Origin: Holacanthus passer
Taxonomy: Eukaryota > Chordata > Actinopteri > Pomacanthidae
Direction: 5' to 3'
NCBI GenBank assembly: GCA_025331565.1
Contig: JAFREQ010000167.1
Location: forward strand, 248,001 to 312,000
DNA: 64,000 nt
A program made the position numbers and the translations under genes. The stretch's first letter is position 1; every line of letters begins with the position of its first letter. Below are positions 54,198 through 64,000 of the stretch, one piece after another. The notes beneath the pieces are model-generated. The model saw only the letters and a program-made list of their open reading frames with translations. It was not told where the DNA came from and did no database searches.

Positions 54198-57100
54198 CTG
54201 AGACAGGGAGGGGACGTGGGAAGACCAAGGTCAAGAGACGAAGCAGCAAACTTTCAGAATGTGTGAAGAAAAAAAGAAGCTAGGACTCATGACCCAAACA
54301 GCAACTGTCCAATGACAGCTTAGCAACTGTAACTAGGCACAGGGGACCTGTCAAGTTTTGGGTTCTCCACATGTTGACATGGTGTGTCTGTGGCTGGAGC
54401 TAGTGGTGGTAGTGTTTATCTCAGCTTTTCCAAAACAGAAAACATGAGCGCAAAATGCCAGGAATGAGTTGTGTGTTTATCAGATCTAATGTGAGCTGTA
54501 ATCGTTAGCATGACCGGCGATTACATCAACCATCCAATTCACTTTTGAGTGATATGCTGTGATTACTGTATACTGACAGCTGTTTTAAGACATGCAATCA
54601 GAGTATAATTGTAATCAAGAGGCTTCTTTTTATCTATGTCTGATCTGAGTTTCCCAATGCTGCTTTCTGGCCTGCGACCACAGGCACGAAGACATGCAGC
54701 AACATAACTGATAAAACACTGATCAGAACAGATTGACATGGCGGCAATCCCAAATGTGGTGTTGTGGTAAACATATTAGCATGTTTCTGTGTGTGTGGAT
54801 ACCTGTGTTGGCGAGGTGGGCTCCAGTCGGTAAAGGCCAAAAGGTCGGCTGAGAGGTCTCTTGTCAAAATAGGGTAGGTCACAAGCCTGGAGGAGATCAA
54901 ATTAGCCGTTTAGCTAGGTACGACTCAAAAAAAAAAAAAAAAAAACCTCAACTTTAATTAGAGAAGTAATTAAAAATGTTCAGAGTGACTTTGATTTCTT
55001 TTAAACGTATCTAGTTTACGAGGTGACAACGCTGCTTGGCAGATTAAATACACCCTGTGTTCATTATTCATTAGCCTGAATGGTTAACTTTAACTGTTTT
55101 CACTTTCAGCCTCGACTTGACAGGAGAGTTTTTGTGTCGTGCAATAAAGAGTAAAGCTCGAGGGCTCAAACTGAAACACAATCTTCATCATGCAGGTTTC
55201 TACAATAATACAAAGCTACTTTCCGTTGCTCCAACTTAAGCTTCCATTGGTCACAGGAAACAAGAGAAGAGAGTGAGCTTTTGTTAATTAATGCGCCTTG
55301 AGCAACGGCTTTGAGCAGCAATTCTTCATAAAAATAAAAGGACTTTATGTGTTTTCTATATATGGAGACGGAAATATTCACAGTTCATCCGAAGGAAAAC
55401 AGTTTGTCTTTCTGTATGAGTATGTGAACAGTAACCCCTGACAAATACCACAAGCTGCTGATTTTGATTATTAACACATCTTTAACCAAAAAGGAAACTA
55501 TTGTGCACAGTCAACTGATGTATTGTTTAGCTGGAATGAAAGACATGTAAAATGCATTATCACATTTGACTAATGACTGGACTATTGAGTGCTTTCCATG
55601 AGAAGGGTGACACACTGTACAGTACAAAAAGACATGAAGCAGTAAGACAAGGAGAAGTGCCCTCTTTCTCTTTAACCAGTCGTTTACAGGCACGTCTTGA
55701 ACATAAATCTGGTCTTATGTGTCTTTTGGGATCCTTAATCTCTCCCTCTACCTGCTCTGAGAAGTCGTTTCCATCGATGTCGTCGCTGTTGGAGTGTCCC
55801 CCTGGACTCTGGACGTCTATGCCATGACTCTCCAGGATTGTGGCTTCTTGGAGGAAGAGGATGGATTATTAGATTTACGATGGATCACTAAGTCCCTCAT
55901 TACATACTATAGAGCAGTGATTCCCAACCACAGGTAAGGTGGGGCTGCCAAGGGGGGGGCGGGGGGGGGCCAGCCTGATGTAATTGCTGGAACTGCTGAG
56001 GAATGTGGGTTGTGAACAATACAACACTAGATACAGTACAAATGTAATGTTTGTGCCTTATTTTACTACTTGTTTTTACCTGCTAGCCTAATATGCTAAA
56101 TATTGTTATAGAGCGTCTTCAGTGTTGCCAGATCTCACAAGAGTGTGTTGTTGAAACTTAAACAAAGTTAATTTTATCCTGATTTGTCAGTTTGAAAAAT
56201 GTCATTTTGGTGTAAAACTGTTTGGGAGGGTCCAATATAGACTTCAGTGACTATGAGGCGACAGAATCAGTTATAATCTGTGCTCACGTTCTCTGGATAA
56301 AATGGCTGTAATAGTTTGCTAAAAGTAATGAATTAATGCTTGAAAAATGTAGGTAAAAGTAATGGATGAATGTTTGAAACATCCAAATTCTGTTACTCCA
56401 AGTGGTAGGAGCTCAAATGAAAGCCAACCTAAAAAAACAATATTATAAAAATATCCACGTTTATGTAATTAACAGTGATCAAGAACATCCAGTAAAATCA
56501 ATTCTAATGACCACATCTGAAAAATGATGGATGGTGATGAACGGGTGCTTGGGCTCTTCTGACTGGGCTGTTGGGAGTCACTGCTGTAGAGGGTTACATA
56601 TTACTACACATTAGCAAAGACTTTGGCCAAATGACACTGAATCTCTTCAGTAGCTTGTCCTCTCTACCGTGTCCTTTGGCTACCAAGGAATGGAGTTTCT
56701 ATTTTACTAATCTAATTGGCATCTAGGTCACAGCAGTTATGGGGATACTGTGCCAGAGGTCATTATAAATGTCAGGTGGCTGATTAACGATCATTGACCT
56801 CATATAGTGATGGAAGGAGTCATTCAAAGCATAAGAAAAATGTTATGAAATATGAAATAGTCACGTTAACACAAAGGGATGTAATTAAATGAGCAGCGCA
56901 CTGCAATCAAAAGTGACATTTGCTGTCCCTCCCAAAAGCCACATTACCAATGTTAGCCCGTCTCTTGATCTCTTTGCGACGGTTGGCGAACCAGTTGTAA
57001 ACTTTCAGGGAGGTAACCCTCTCCAGATCAGACAGCTTCTTCCCTGAAACAAATCACATGACCACTCTGATCACTCAGTGCATCTTGTATCACTCACATT

Positions 57101-60100
57101 CTCAGCCGAATCTCTTCCGCTGTCACAATGATAATGACTTGCTTTTTATTACATTTTTTCTCCAGCCTGTTCCAATCTTTTTTATTTAATTTTGGCAGCA
57201 GATCACACAGCAGATGTGATGCAGATGTTTGGTCTGTAATATTTAGATATTATATATATTTAGAAGTCCAAGGAAAATTAGATCCAAGATGCTCTGGTCA
57301 CAAAAGAACCAGCAAATATTCACATTCAAGGAGCTGTAACAAGAGATTTTTTTGTCACTTTAGCTAAACAATTAATCTATTGTAATATATATAGCAGAAA
57401 TATTTTCTGCTGATCGACTTATTGATTAATCAAGAACCTTTTAACACTTGATGAAATGTATAAAGACGTCAAAGGTGCAAGGTTAACAGTATGGATAGGG
57501 ACAATTTATTATTTGTCACCAGCAAATCCATCTAATGCTATGTGTCATGCTACATTAAACTATTCTTACAATGTGGTGCACACATTCCTGGTTTACCTGG
57601 TTTCTGAATAACAGCATTGCAGGCGTTTGCTATCTCCTCCCGTTTGGCCTCATCTGGGTACTGGTTGTCGTTGAAGTAGCTATAAATAGCAGAAGAGTCA
57701 CACTGATTAAATTAATTTCACTACACAAGGACGATGTCAACAAAGCAGAGTTGTTTGTTATGTGTGCGGTTCAACCAAGCCAATATTGAGAGATTATGAC
57801 AAAGAGTCACAGGCTCATTGCCCAGCCATTTACTTGGACAGGCTGCAATGTTTCCTCATCTCCATGTGGAAATAAGGGAGAAGTTATGAAACAAACTCCC
57901 ATTTAAGGCATCTGATCTGCTGCTTTTCTTCCTCCTTCCCCCAGCTCACCTCTCCATCACGGCCAGGCACTCTTTTCTCCATGTGAAGCGACTTCCTCGA
58001 CGCAGCCGGAAGGTTCCTGGGGCAGTGGTGATGGGAGGTGGGGTTTGCCTCCACTCCATCTCCTCCATAGGTAAAGGAGCTGGCCGCATGTTTAGAGTGG
58101 CACCTGCGAGGGGAGCAGAATCTCTGATTAGATACAACTGAACATAGTGGAGATTGAAGCCACAACCATTGAGAACATACAGTCTGCATGTCTGTGGACT
58201 GGATGTAGAAAAATGCAGAAGTAATGTGTGTAGTGGCTGTTTTGACAGATGAACTGAGCACAGCACACAACAGCCCATCCCTTCATGAAAATGTATGTGA
58301 GAATGCACGTCGCCTTTTGTAAATCTCACAATGCATTCTGATTATAAACTCGGCTGAATAGTGCTGACAAAGACTGCGCTGCCTCATCTCAAATCATGAC
58401 CACAGCAGAAAAGAAAACCACACAAAAGGTTTCACTTGCACTCAAACTCAGGAAACTAGCCACACTATGGCTAAAAGCTGAGATATATTAAAGGGTCAGG
58501 AGCTCAGTGCAGTATCATTGCCTAATTTGACACGGACATTGTGAGCAAGGCCTAAGTGGGTCGCCCTGCAACAGTCCAGGTTATCAGAACGGCATGAATG
58601 GGGCATCAGTTTTCTCTGCAGCAGTGATGGAGGCGTGTGTGTGCGGGGCTGGGCTGAGCTGGGCCGGGCTCAGTCTGGCCATAAATAGCATAGAGCAGTT
58701 TCCACTGCTGTCGGTGTTGGCAGGGCTCCACCGAGGAACATGCCGCAGAGGACAAGGCGTGGGATGTCTGCTGCCTGGCTATAGGTCGATACAGCGCACG
58801 CACACATATACGTGTCTGAAGCCAGCATGAGGCCTGTTGTTTTTGCTGTTAACCGTTTACAGTCAAGGGTGGATTTAAGGTTGTGTAAGACAACAGACTC
58901 ATCTTCTGACTATGCGCCTGGCTTCGCAGCAGCGAAAGGAACATTAAAACTACTTGACTTGAACTATTTGACGAGACAAAACTAAGGTGTATTTTTTGGT
59001 CTATGGCATAATAACATTTCAGAACACTCAACTCGAGACTTGAGTTATTACAAAAAAGAGGAATTGAGGCTGGATTACACTGAGACGTGACTTACTAAAT
59101 TATTCACTTCCTGAAGACTTGAACTGACTTAAAATCAAAAACAAATGTCAAATACTTACCTAGAAAAGTTAAAATTAAGACCAGGATATCCAGGCCATAC
59201 ATGTTCAATAATCAGACCCTACAATGCAACTAACATGAATAACGTTCACATTATTTTAAAAGGAAGCCACAGTCTAATTCTTAGCTACGTTGTAGAACTG
59301 ACACTGGTCAGTTCATTTGGGATGCCACGCTGACTCACTTGAGTGACTAAGCTGACAGTAGATTTGTTGTTACGTTACTGTAAGCTAGTTGTATTTTTAA
59401 AAGGAAACAATCAATCTTATATCTATCCTAGATATTTTTTTTCTCTCTATGGTTTTGATTCCTTGATCTCAAATGGTTTGGTGTCATGATGATCTGCTCA
59501 GGGCTTGCTGGTTTCCACAGTTTTTCACTAAACACAGAGGACATTGCCTCATTTTGGGACAGGCAAAGGGTCAGAGTGCATTTTACAAACACCCCCTGCT
59601 GCTATATGCTGGCAATTTTTAAATCCACTAGTTTGTATTTAATAAGAAATGACATGTTCAAATGTTGTGGGGTTTTTTCCCCCCTCAGCATTCAGACCTG
59701 GACTTGAATCTTGGCTTGTAATTTGACTTATGACTTGTCCTCCAAGACTTTACACCTGACTTGAAAACATTGTTACTTTCAGTTGACTAACTTTCATGTT
59801 GCTATTAGAAGGAAGGAAGTTCCAGGAATGTTCCAGGATGTTGATCAACAATTTAAATGCTTTCTCTAGATGTTTGCTAAAGAAAAATCACTGTTGTCCG
59901 ACTTTTATCTTCTCCTCTCAAACTTAACAGTTATCAGTATTTGAGTAAATAAGCTTCTGAATGATTTGCTACAGTGGAGAGAACAGGTAGCTGCGGTATT
60001 GCTAATTCTAGGTGAGCAGGAGCGACAGAGGGTGAGCACTTCGACCTGAGTTTGGATGCGATAACTGGATTTACTGAAGCGAGTCAGTCTGTTGTTGTAC

Positions 60101-62078
60101 TGTGACTGGGCAGAGTGACATGGACACTGTGTGTGAACAAGTAAACATTGGCTTTTGCAATGACCTCCTGATAGACGAGAACTATGTGCAATAAAGAGAG
60201 CGACAGATGAGCCTCAAAACGCTTTGGAAACATAAACATTAAAAATGCATGACAAACAAGAGACTGAAATGTTCATGTTGACTAACCGAATTATTCAAAT
60301 TTCACTAAAACTAATGCACCCTTTCGTCAAAAGAGCAAAACTAAATCAAAATCAGGCATCAAAATGAACACTGACCACAATACACAACAATTCAGCTTTT
60401 GCAAACAGCTGCTGTTACAATCTTATCCTCTGTCATCTCCACCAGCCTCCAATTCATTTTGCACTTCAAGAGGCTGACGTACGAGATATTACATAGAAGG
60501 AAGCATCATATAAATCACACTTCACTGCACCACATACGCCACAAGACGCCGTCTATTTCTACTTATCTCATTAACAGTCTAACAGGAAACTGCTAGACCC
60601 CTGCTGCGATTATTGAAACTCTTCTGCTATCGTTACATCCAAGTTTAAAACCCATCAGCTTGTCTTCATTAAGAATGAAAAATTAAACTAGTTTCTATTG
60701 TGACCTTGATGACTTCAATGACAATGCTGGCATTAACAGTCCATTCCAGGTTCACTGTGTTTATTATGCATATTTCATTTCCTGCCCTCTCTTGGCACCT
60801 GCTGTATGCCTCCCCCTCTCTGTCTTTCCAACTTCTGCTTCCATTTTCTACCACAGTCCTTCAATAAGCCACTCAGATAAAATTGACCGAAACACACAGA
60901 GTCAAGGGCGAGGGCTGAAAAGACTCAGATGTACCTGGTGTGGTTTTCTCCAGCGTGTACCAGCGGTAAAAGGCCCTCTTCTTCTGCTCGCTCAGGTCGG
61001 AGCCATGCTGCAGCAGCCAATGGGAGATCCTGCTCTGGCTGATGCCTGGAAAGCAGCCAGACATCGAATTACAACAGAGTGTTTTGCATCAAGCCCTGGT
61101 ACAATCTGTAGACAACCCTTGGAAGAATTCAAGAGAGACAGAAGGGAATACTAGAGGGAGGAAGTGTTTTCTTTCTCCTTAGCTCTGAATTTATTTCTTC
61201 TCCGATCACTTGTCTCTCACACAAGCTGTAGCCACAGAAATCCTGCTGGACACACACTCGTCTCTACTGGTGGCTTGATATTTTGTTGTACAACAGGTTA
61301 GCAAAGGCTGATGCCAATATTACTGATTTTACAGCACATATTATTGAAAACCTTCCATTTTTTCCTCCTGAATTTCAGTCTTTGCGTAGTAAAAGAGATA
61401 CTGAAACAGTCATGTAAATATTCTTTGCTGAAACATATATTCATTCATTTGTAACAGAAAAAGATTGGAAGCATTACCACCTGGTATTCATGTACAAAAA
61501 AGATCCTCAAACATTTTAAACAAATAAATCACTGAAATAAAATGTGCAATGATAATTCAATTCATTCAGGTTTTACAGACACTTTGTAAGCAGCTGTTGT
61601 CAGGGAGCTACTTCTGTGGCTTTGACAATTGATGAGTGCTCAATATTTATTTAAAAATCCCCTCCAGACACATTTTAAGACATATAAAAATCCTCTAATT
61701 TGTGTCTTCAAAACAAGCTTTCAAGACAACATCGACTCCTTCTCCCTCATTGGGATCAAAAATCCATATCCTTAAAACCCCAAACCTTATGTGCACATAT
61801 TGAGCAGATGTATAAAAAGCCTCCCTCTGATCTTTGAATTTCTTAACATGTATGATGCAAATTTCAACTGGAGAAACACATATTAAACTACAAATAAATG
61901 TGCATGATGGACAAAACGACAGTATGCTTGCAACCCTAAACACATCAAATCAACAACATGGTGTGTCAGAGTGTGTCATTATTGCTCCTCACCGGTAACT
62001 TGTGCCACCACTGCCTGAGAGATCCTCCTGTTCCCCAAGAACGCTTTGATCTCCTCTTTCACCAGGCTGCTGTCCCTC
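54054..62078 (-). CDS. hmbox1: Homeobox-containing protein 1, 3' eight coding exons; 5' exons beyond right edge
   Basis: Nuclear atypical homeobox protein (HMBOX1/HOT1). The mammalian protein binds double-stranded telomeric TTAGGG repeats and represses transcription. Coding joins, transcript order: 61993-62078, 60935-61045, 57950-58103, 57597-57679, 56948-57043, 55752-55846, 54803-54886, 54054-54197. They total 853 nt: one leading base, then 283 codons plus TGA, all phases closing. POU-specific-like part: RDSSLVKEEIKAFLGNRRI, then GISQSRISHWLLQ. Homeodomain: GTFRLRRGSRFTWRKECLA through VYNWFANRRKEIKRRANI, with a longer loop than classical homeodomains. C-terminus: HQDPISLAVEMAAVNHTIL then NDIKTESLEDE, close to human IKTEALDDD. 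Human HMBOX1 has 420 residues; about 165 N-terminal ones are missing here. No exon for them is seen in 62079-64000. Confidence 0.95.
54803..54886 (-). CDS. hmbox1: hmbox1 84-nt in-frame exon, possibly alternative
   Basis: 84 nt, 28 codons, phase 0 at both ends: ACDLPYFDKRPLSRPFGLY then RLEPTSPTQ. Good splice sites (tcctccag, gtatcc) and open frame. The human 420-residue form goes directly from EQ to DDS, so this segment would be an insertion relative to it. Confidence 0.75.
54928..54946. repeat. A-run, 19 nt
   Basis: Poly-A run in the hmbox1 intron before the 84-nt exon. In transcript sense it is poly-U, 42 nt upstream of that exon's acceptor. Confidence 0.9.
55752..55846 (-). CDS. hmbox1: hmbox1 coding exon after homeodomain
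   Basis: 95 nt: EATILESHGIDVQSPGGHS then NSDDIDGNDFSEQ, matching human ILESHGIDVQSPGG. Donor gtagag. Confidence 0.95.
55847..56947 (-). other. hmbox1: hmbox1 intron carrying the hAT-like element
   Basis: 1.1 kb; more than half is the transposon at 55915-56583. The rest has no recognisable feature. Confidence 0.6.
55907..56591. mobile_element. Non-autonomous hAT-like transposon, 669 bp, with 8-bp target duplication
   Basis: The body runs 55915-56583. The left end CAGTGATTCCCAACCA is inverted at the right as CAGTGACTCCCAACAG, 13 of 14 bases over the shared part. Flanks CTATAGAG (55907-55914) and CTGTAGAG (56584-56591) agree at 7 of 8 positions, the target-site length of hAT elements. CAGTG ends are also typical of hAT. 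The interior has no transposase frame. A G-rich stretch (8 G, C, 9 G) lies near the left end at about 55952-55970. Confidence 0.82.
56948..57043 (-). CDS. hmbox1: hmbox1 coding exon, homeodomain recognition helix
   Basis: 96 nt: GKKLSDLERVTSLKVYNWF then ANRRKEIKRRANI. Holds the WFANRR signature. Acceptor ttgtttcag, donor gtaatg. Confidence 0.96.
57225..57435 (+). mobile_element. AT-rich MITE fragment (3' part)
   Basis: Contains aaccagcaaatattcacatt, aggagctgtaac, attaatctattg and atcgacttattgattaatca, in the order seen in the 3' half of the copy at 14384-14715. 5' part missing. Confidence 0.6.
57597..57679 (-). CDS. hmbox1: hmbox1 coding exon, homeodomain middle
   Basis: 83 nt: YFNDNQYPDEAKREEIANA then CNAVIQKP. 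Acceptor atttatag, donor gtaaac. Confidence 0.95.
57950..58103 (-). CDS. hmbox1: hmbox1 coding exon, homeodomain start
   Basis: 154 nt: ATLNMRPAPLPMEEMEWRQ, a proline-rich linker, then TFRLRRGSRFTWRKECLAV. Acceptor ctcgcag, donor gtgagc. Confidence 0.95.
58550..58800. other. GC-rich non-coding block
   Basis: Contains gggctgggctgagctgggcc followed by GGCCATAAATAGCA, which includes a CArG/MEF2-like CCATAAATAG. No exon or repeat identity; regulatory role is inference. Confidence 0.3.
58940..59790. repeat. Degenerate GACTTG repeat clusters
   Basis: Clusters at 58940-59130 and 59690-59790 contain many imperfect ACTTGA/GACTTG words (for example ctacttgacttgaac, gacttgaactgactt, gacttatgacttg). 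Resembles a low-complexity repeat common in teleosts, split by about 550 bp. Confidence 0.5.
60935..61045 (-). CDS. hmbox1: hmbox1 coding exon, POU-like DNA-binding part
   Basis: 111 nt: GISQSRISHWLLQHGSDLS then EQKKRAFYRWYTLEKTTPG. Acceptor gctttccag, donor gtacat. Confidence 0.95.
61046..61992 (-). other. hmbox1: hmbox1 intron, 0.95 kb
   Basis: AT-rich, nothing recognised. Confidence 0.5.
61993..62078 (-). CDS. hmbox1: hmbox1 coding exon (first in window)
   Basis: 86 nt: (R)RDSSLVKEEIKAFLGNRRI then SQAVVAQVTG. Starts in phase 2, so an upstream exon is required. Acceptor gtttgcag, donor gtgagg. Confidence 0.93.
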
Positions 62079-64000
62079 CTGCAAACACACAGCAAAAGTG
62101 AGAACGGCAGTACATCTTAATACACTGTCAGCAGCAAAATCTGAAGAACCAAACTGGTATTTTACACCAGGAATCATTCAAAGAGTTGGTGGATTTATAG
62201 GTTTAGTACATTGCGGTAAAACCTAACTGACAAACTGATAACAAAACAGATGTAGTGAAGGTAAAATGGCTGGATGAATACTGTATAGCCAGAATTTCAG
62301 GTTTTATTTATTCACCATCTACACAGATTTACTCATGTGCGTGTGGTGCAAGCTGCTATAACAGCAAAAGCTTACATGTTGTACCCTTCTGTTGTCGATG
62401 CAGTCGCCCTGTACAGCAGACTTAGACCATTTGTTTCGTGTACTGTACAATAACCGATTCACGTGTCAGATAATCAAATCTGTGCTTTTATATTGCATCT
62501 ATTCACGGGAAAACTACAAAACCAAGGCTCCATTTTAATCTGAGGTGCATTTTGACAGCATTGTCGATGTATTGTTCTTTTTCTTTTATGGCTCCCACAT
62601 AATCAACGCTACATTTCAGAGGAACACAAAGACGAGGGCTGTTTGAATGTAAATGAATTGAGCCACAATCAACTAATCTATATTTTCGAAATGTATTTGG
62701 CGGACATGTTTCCACTATCTCAGTCAGTCCTCAGCGGGGGGAAAAAAAAATAAAACATGCACAGACTTGCAGGAATGGAGGGTGGTGAGTGAACATGTGC
62801 AGTCACACAGTGTACCCACCCTGCGTTCTGGCTTCAAGCCCAGTCCCCTCCCTTATACATACACAATAACATACACATACATACACACCCATATCTCAAC
62901 AAGCTTCAGACTGTCTTGGCTTAATTCTTCATCCTTGTACAGACTGCAAACACCTGTCAAATGTGTATACTGGATGGTGCATTTATCCATACTAATAGTA
63001 CATAATATCTTTTTTTGTTTGACAGCAACTTTAACAGCACTGGTGCTCAAACCATACAGTCACAGCATCCTTTGAACCAGTCAGTATCCCAGACACAGTC
63101 AAAATGGAGAACGCATCAAAGTCCTGAGTTCTCCGTTAGCATATTTCTGAAATGAAAATGCGTCACGACTCTTGACATCCAGCATCAATATCCTCCACAC
63201 CAGCCTCTTGCGGCGCAGCTATAATTAGAGCTCAAAAACGCTGCTTGTATCGACACCAGTGAATCAATGTAGCACAAGCTGCTGTACAAGACTGAGGAAG
63301 AGTGGGAAGTGGAGGAGGGAGGGAGGGAGGAGGAGGGGGTGATGTGTTAGATGCCAACTCAAAGGCCGAACCCCTGCAGAGAGGGAAATGTGCACTTAAA
63401 AGAGAGAAAAATCAGAAGGGCACCGTGGGATTGTTGACAAGCTGAAACCTCGTGTCACGCCCCCGCAGCCCCGCCAAGCGAGACGCTGGAGAGTCCTACA
63501 GGCGGAGAGGACGAGGGCTTTTGAACACTTCTTAACTTGTTGGGCTGTCTAAAGAGGACATGTAATTTAATGCAGAGGCAGCGTGAATGAGCAACGGGAC
63601 AGCTAGTGCAGTGCTGAGGGGAGAGCCTGAGCTGGAAATGTCTATTCTTACTCTGACTGTTCATACAGGGGCAGCTGGGAGGCAGCAGGAGGAGAGGGAT
63701 AATGTGTAAAGTGCTTCAAAGAAGAGAAGAGGTGTCTGACACGAACTGTAACACTGAAACTGTCACAGTAGCTCTTGAACATGTGATTTCAAACCGAACC
63801 CTATTTGATGTTACTGTATGTGATTTCATGTAATGTTTTTGAGGTGCACGATTTTAAAGGCTTCTCTTCCTTCCTTCTGAGCAAATGCCATCTTAAACCC
63901 TGAAGGCTTTTCAAACGTCTGCAGCAGAATACTTCCCTTTTTAAGCAATACAGTCTTTGTTGACTGGGGGCATAATCTCAACAAAAACGTCTTTATGCCT
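62079..64000 (-). other. hmbox1: hmbox1 upstream intron (3' portion)
   Basis: No exon matching the Hmbox1 N-terminus. 63190-63720 is richer in CpG (cacgcccccgcagccccgcc near 63455) with a GGAGG-type purine run at 63305-63340. It could hold a regulatory element or alternative first exon, not supported further. Confidence 0.45.

Larger units (their letters stand above)
58104..60934 (-). other. hmbox1: hmbox1 intron, 2.8 kb
   Basis: No exon seen. Holds a GC-richer block (58550-58800) and a degenerate GACTTG repeat region (58940-59790). Confidence 0.55.

Overview
The window is teleost fish nuclear DNA. It holds split genes with GT-AG introns, dense (CA)n/(TG)n microsatellites and fish-type interspersed repeats, and three genes whose exons can be spliced by hand into vertebrate proteins. 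No bacterial, viral or organellar gene is visible.

Layout. (1) 1-11811, minus strand: 5' part of elp3, the radical-SAM/acetyltransferase subunit of Elongator. Nine coding exons give residues 1-303; the C-terminal part lies beyond the left edge. (2) 11812-12795: head-to-head intergenic region, a probable divergent promoter. (3) 12796-48484, plus strand: complete kif13b, a kinesin-3 motor. Forty coding exons join without a frame break into 2048 residues, including a 13-nt and a 30-nt microexon and a 1363-nt exon for a fish-type tail linker. (4) About 49537-49645: the 3' ends of kif13b and hmbox1 face each other, with opposed poly(A) signals about 100 bp apart. (5) About 49640 to the right edge, minus strand: hmbox1, a telomere-binding homeobox protein. 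The last eight coding exons are present (part of the POU-like region, the whole homeodomain and the C-terminus); the 5' exons lie beyond the right edge.

The three genes have no obvious shared pathway: tRNA wobble-uridine modification, microtubule transport and homeobox/telomere binding. The convergent kif13b-hmbox1 pair is also found in mammals. The tight elp3-kif13b head-to-head pairing differs from the human map as I recall it, where ELP3 is roughly 1 Mb away.

Introns hold an internally deleted LINE (43.86-45.46 kb), a Tc1/mariner relic (38.9-39.4 kb), a 669-bp hAT-like non-autonomous element with an almost intact 8-bp target duplication (55.9-56.6 kb), at least three copies of an AT-rich palindromic MITE, and several perfect hairpins. 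Two tandem repeats occupy 3' splice sites of kif13b: a (TG)n tract directly before exon 27, and a 12-copy 19-bp minisatellite before exon 35 in which every unit carries a branch-site-like TTAAC.

I did not find a previously undescribed gene system. The most unusual signals are the two repeat-built splice acceptors, the enlarged kif13b tail exon and a possible 84-nt cassette exon in hmbox1. Exon coordinates were derived by reading splice sites and frame by eye. Protein identities rest on remembered families, not on a search.
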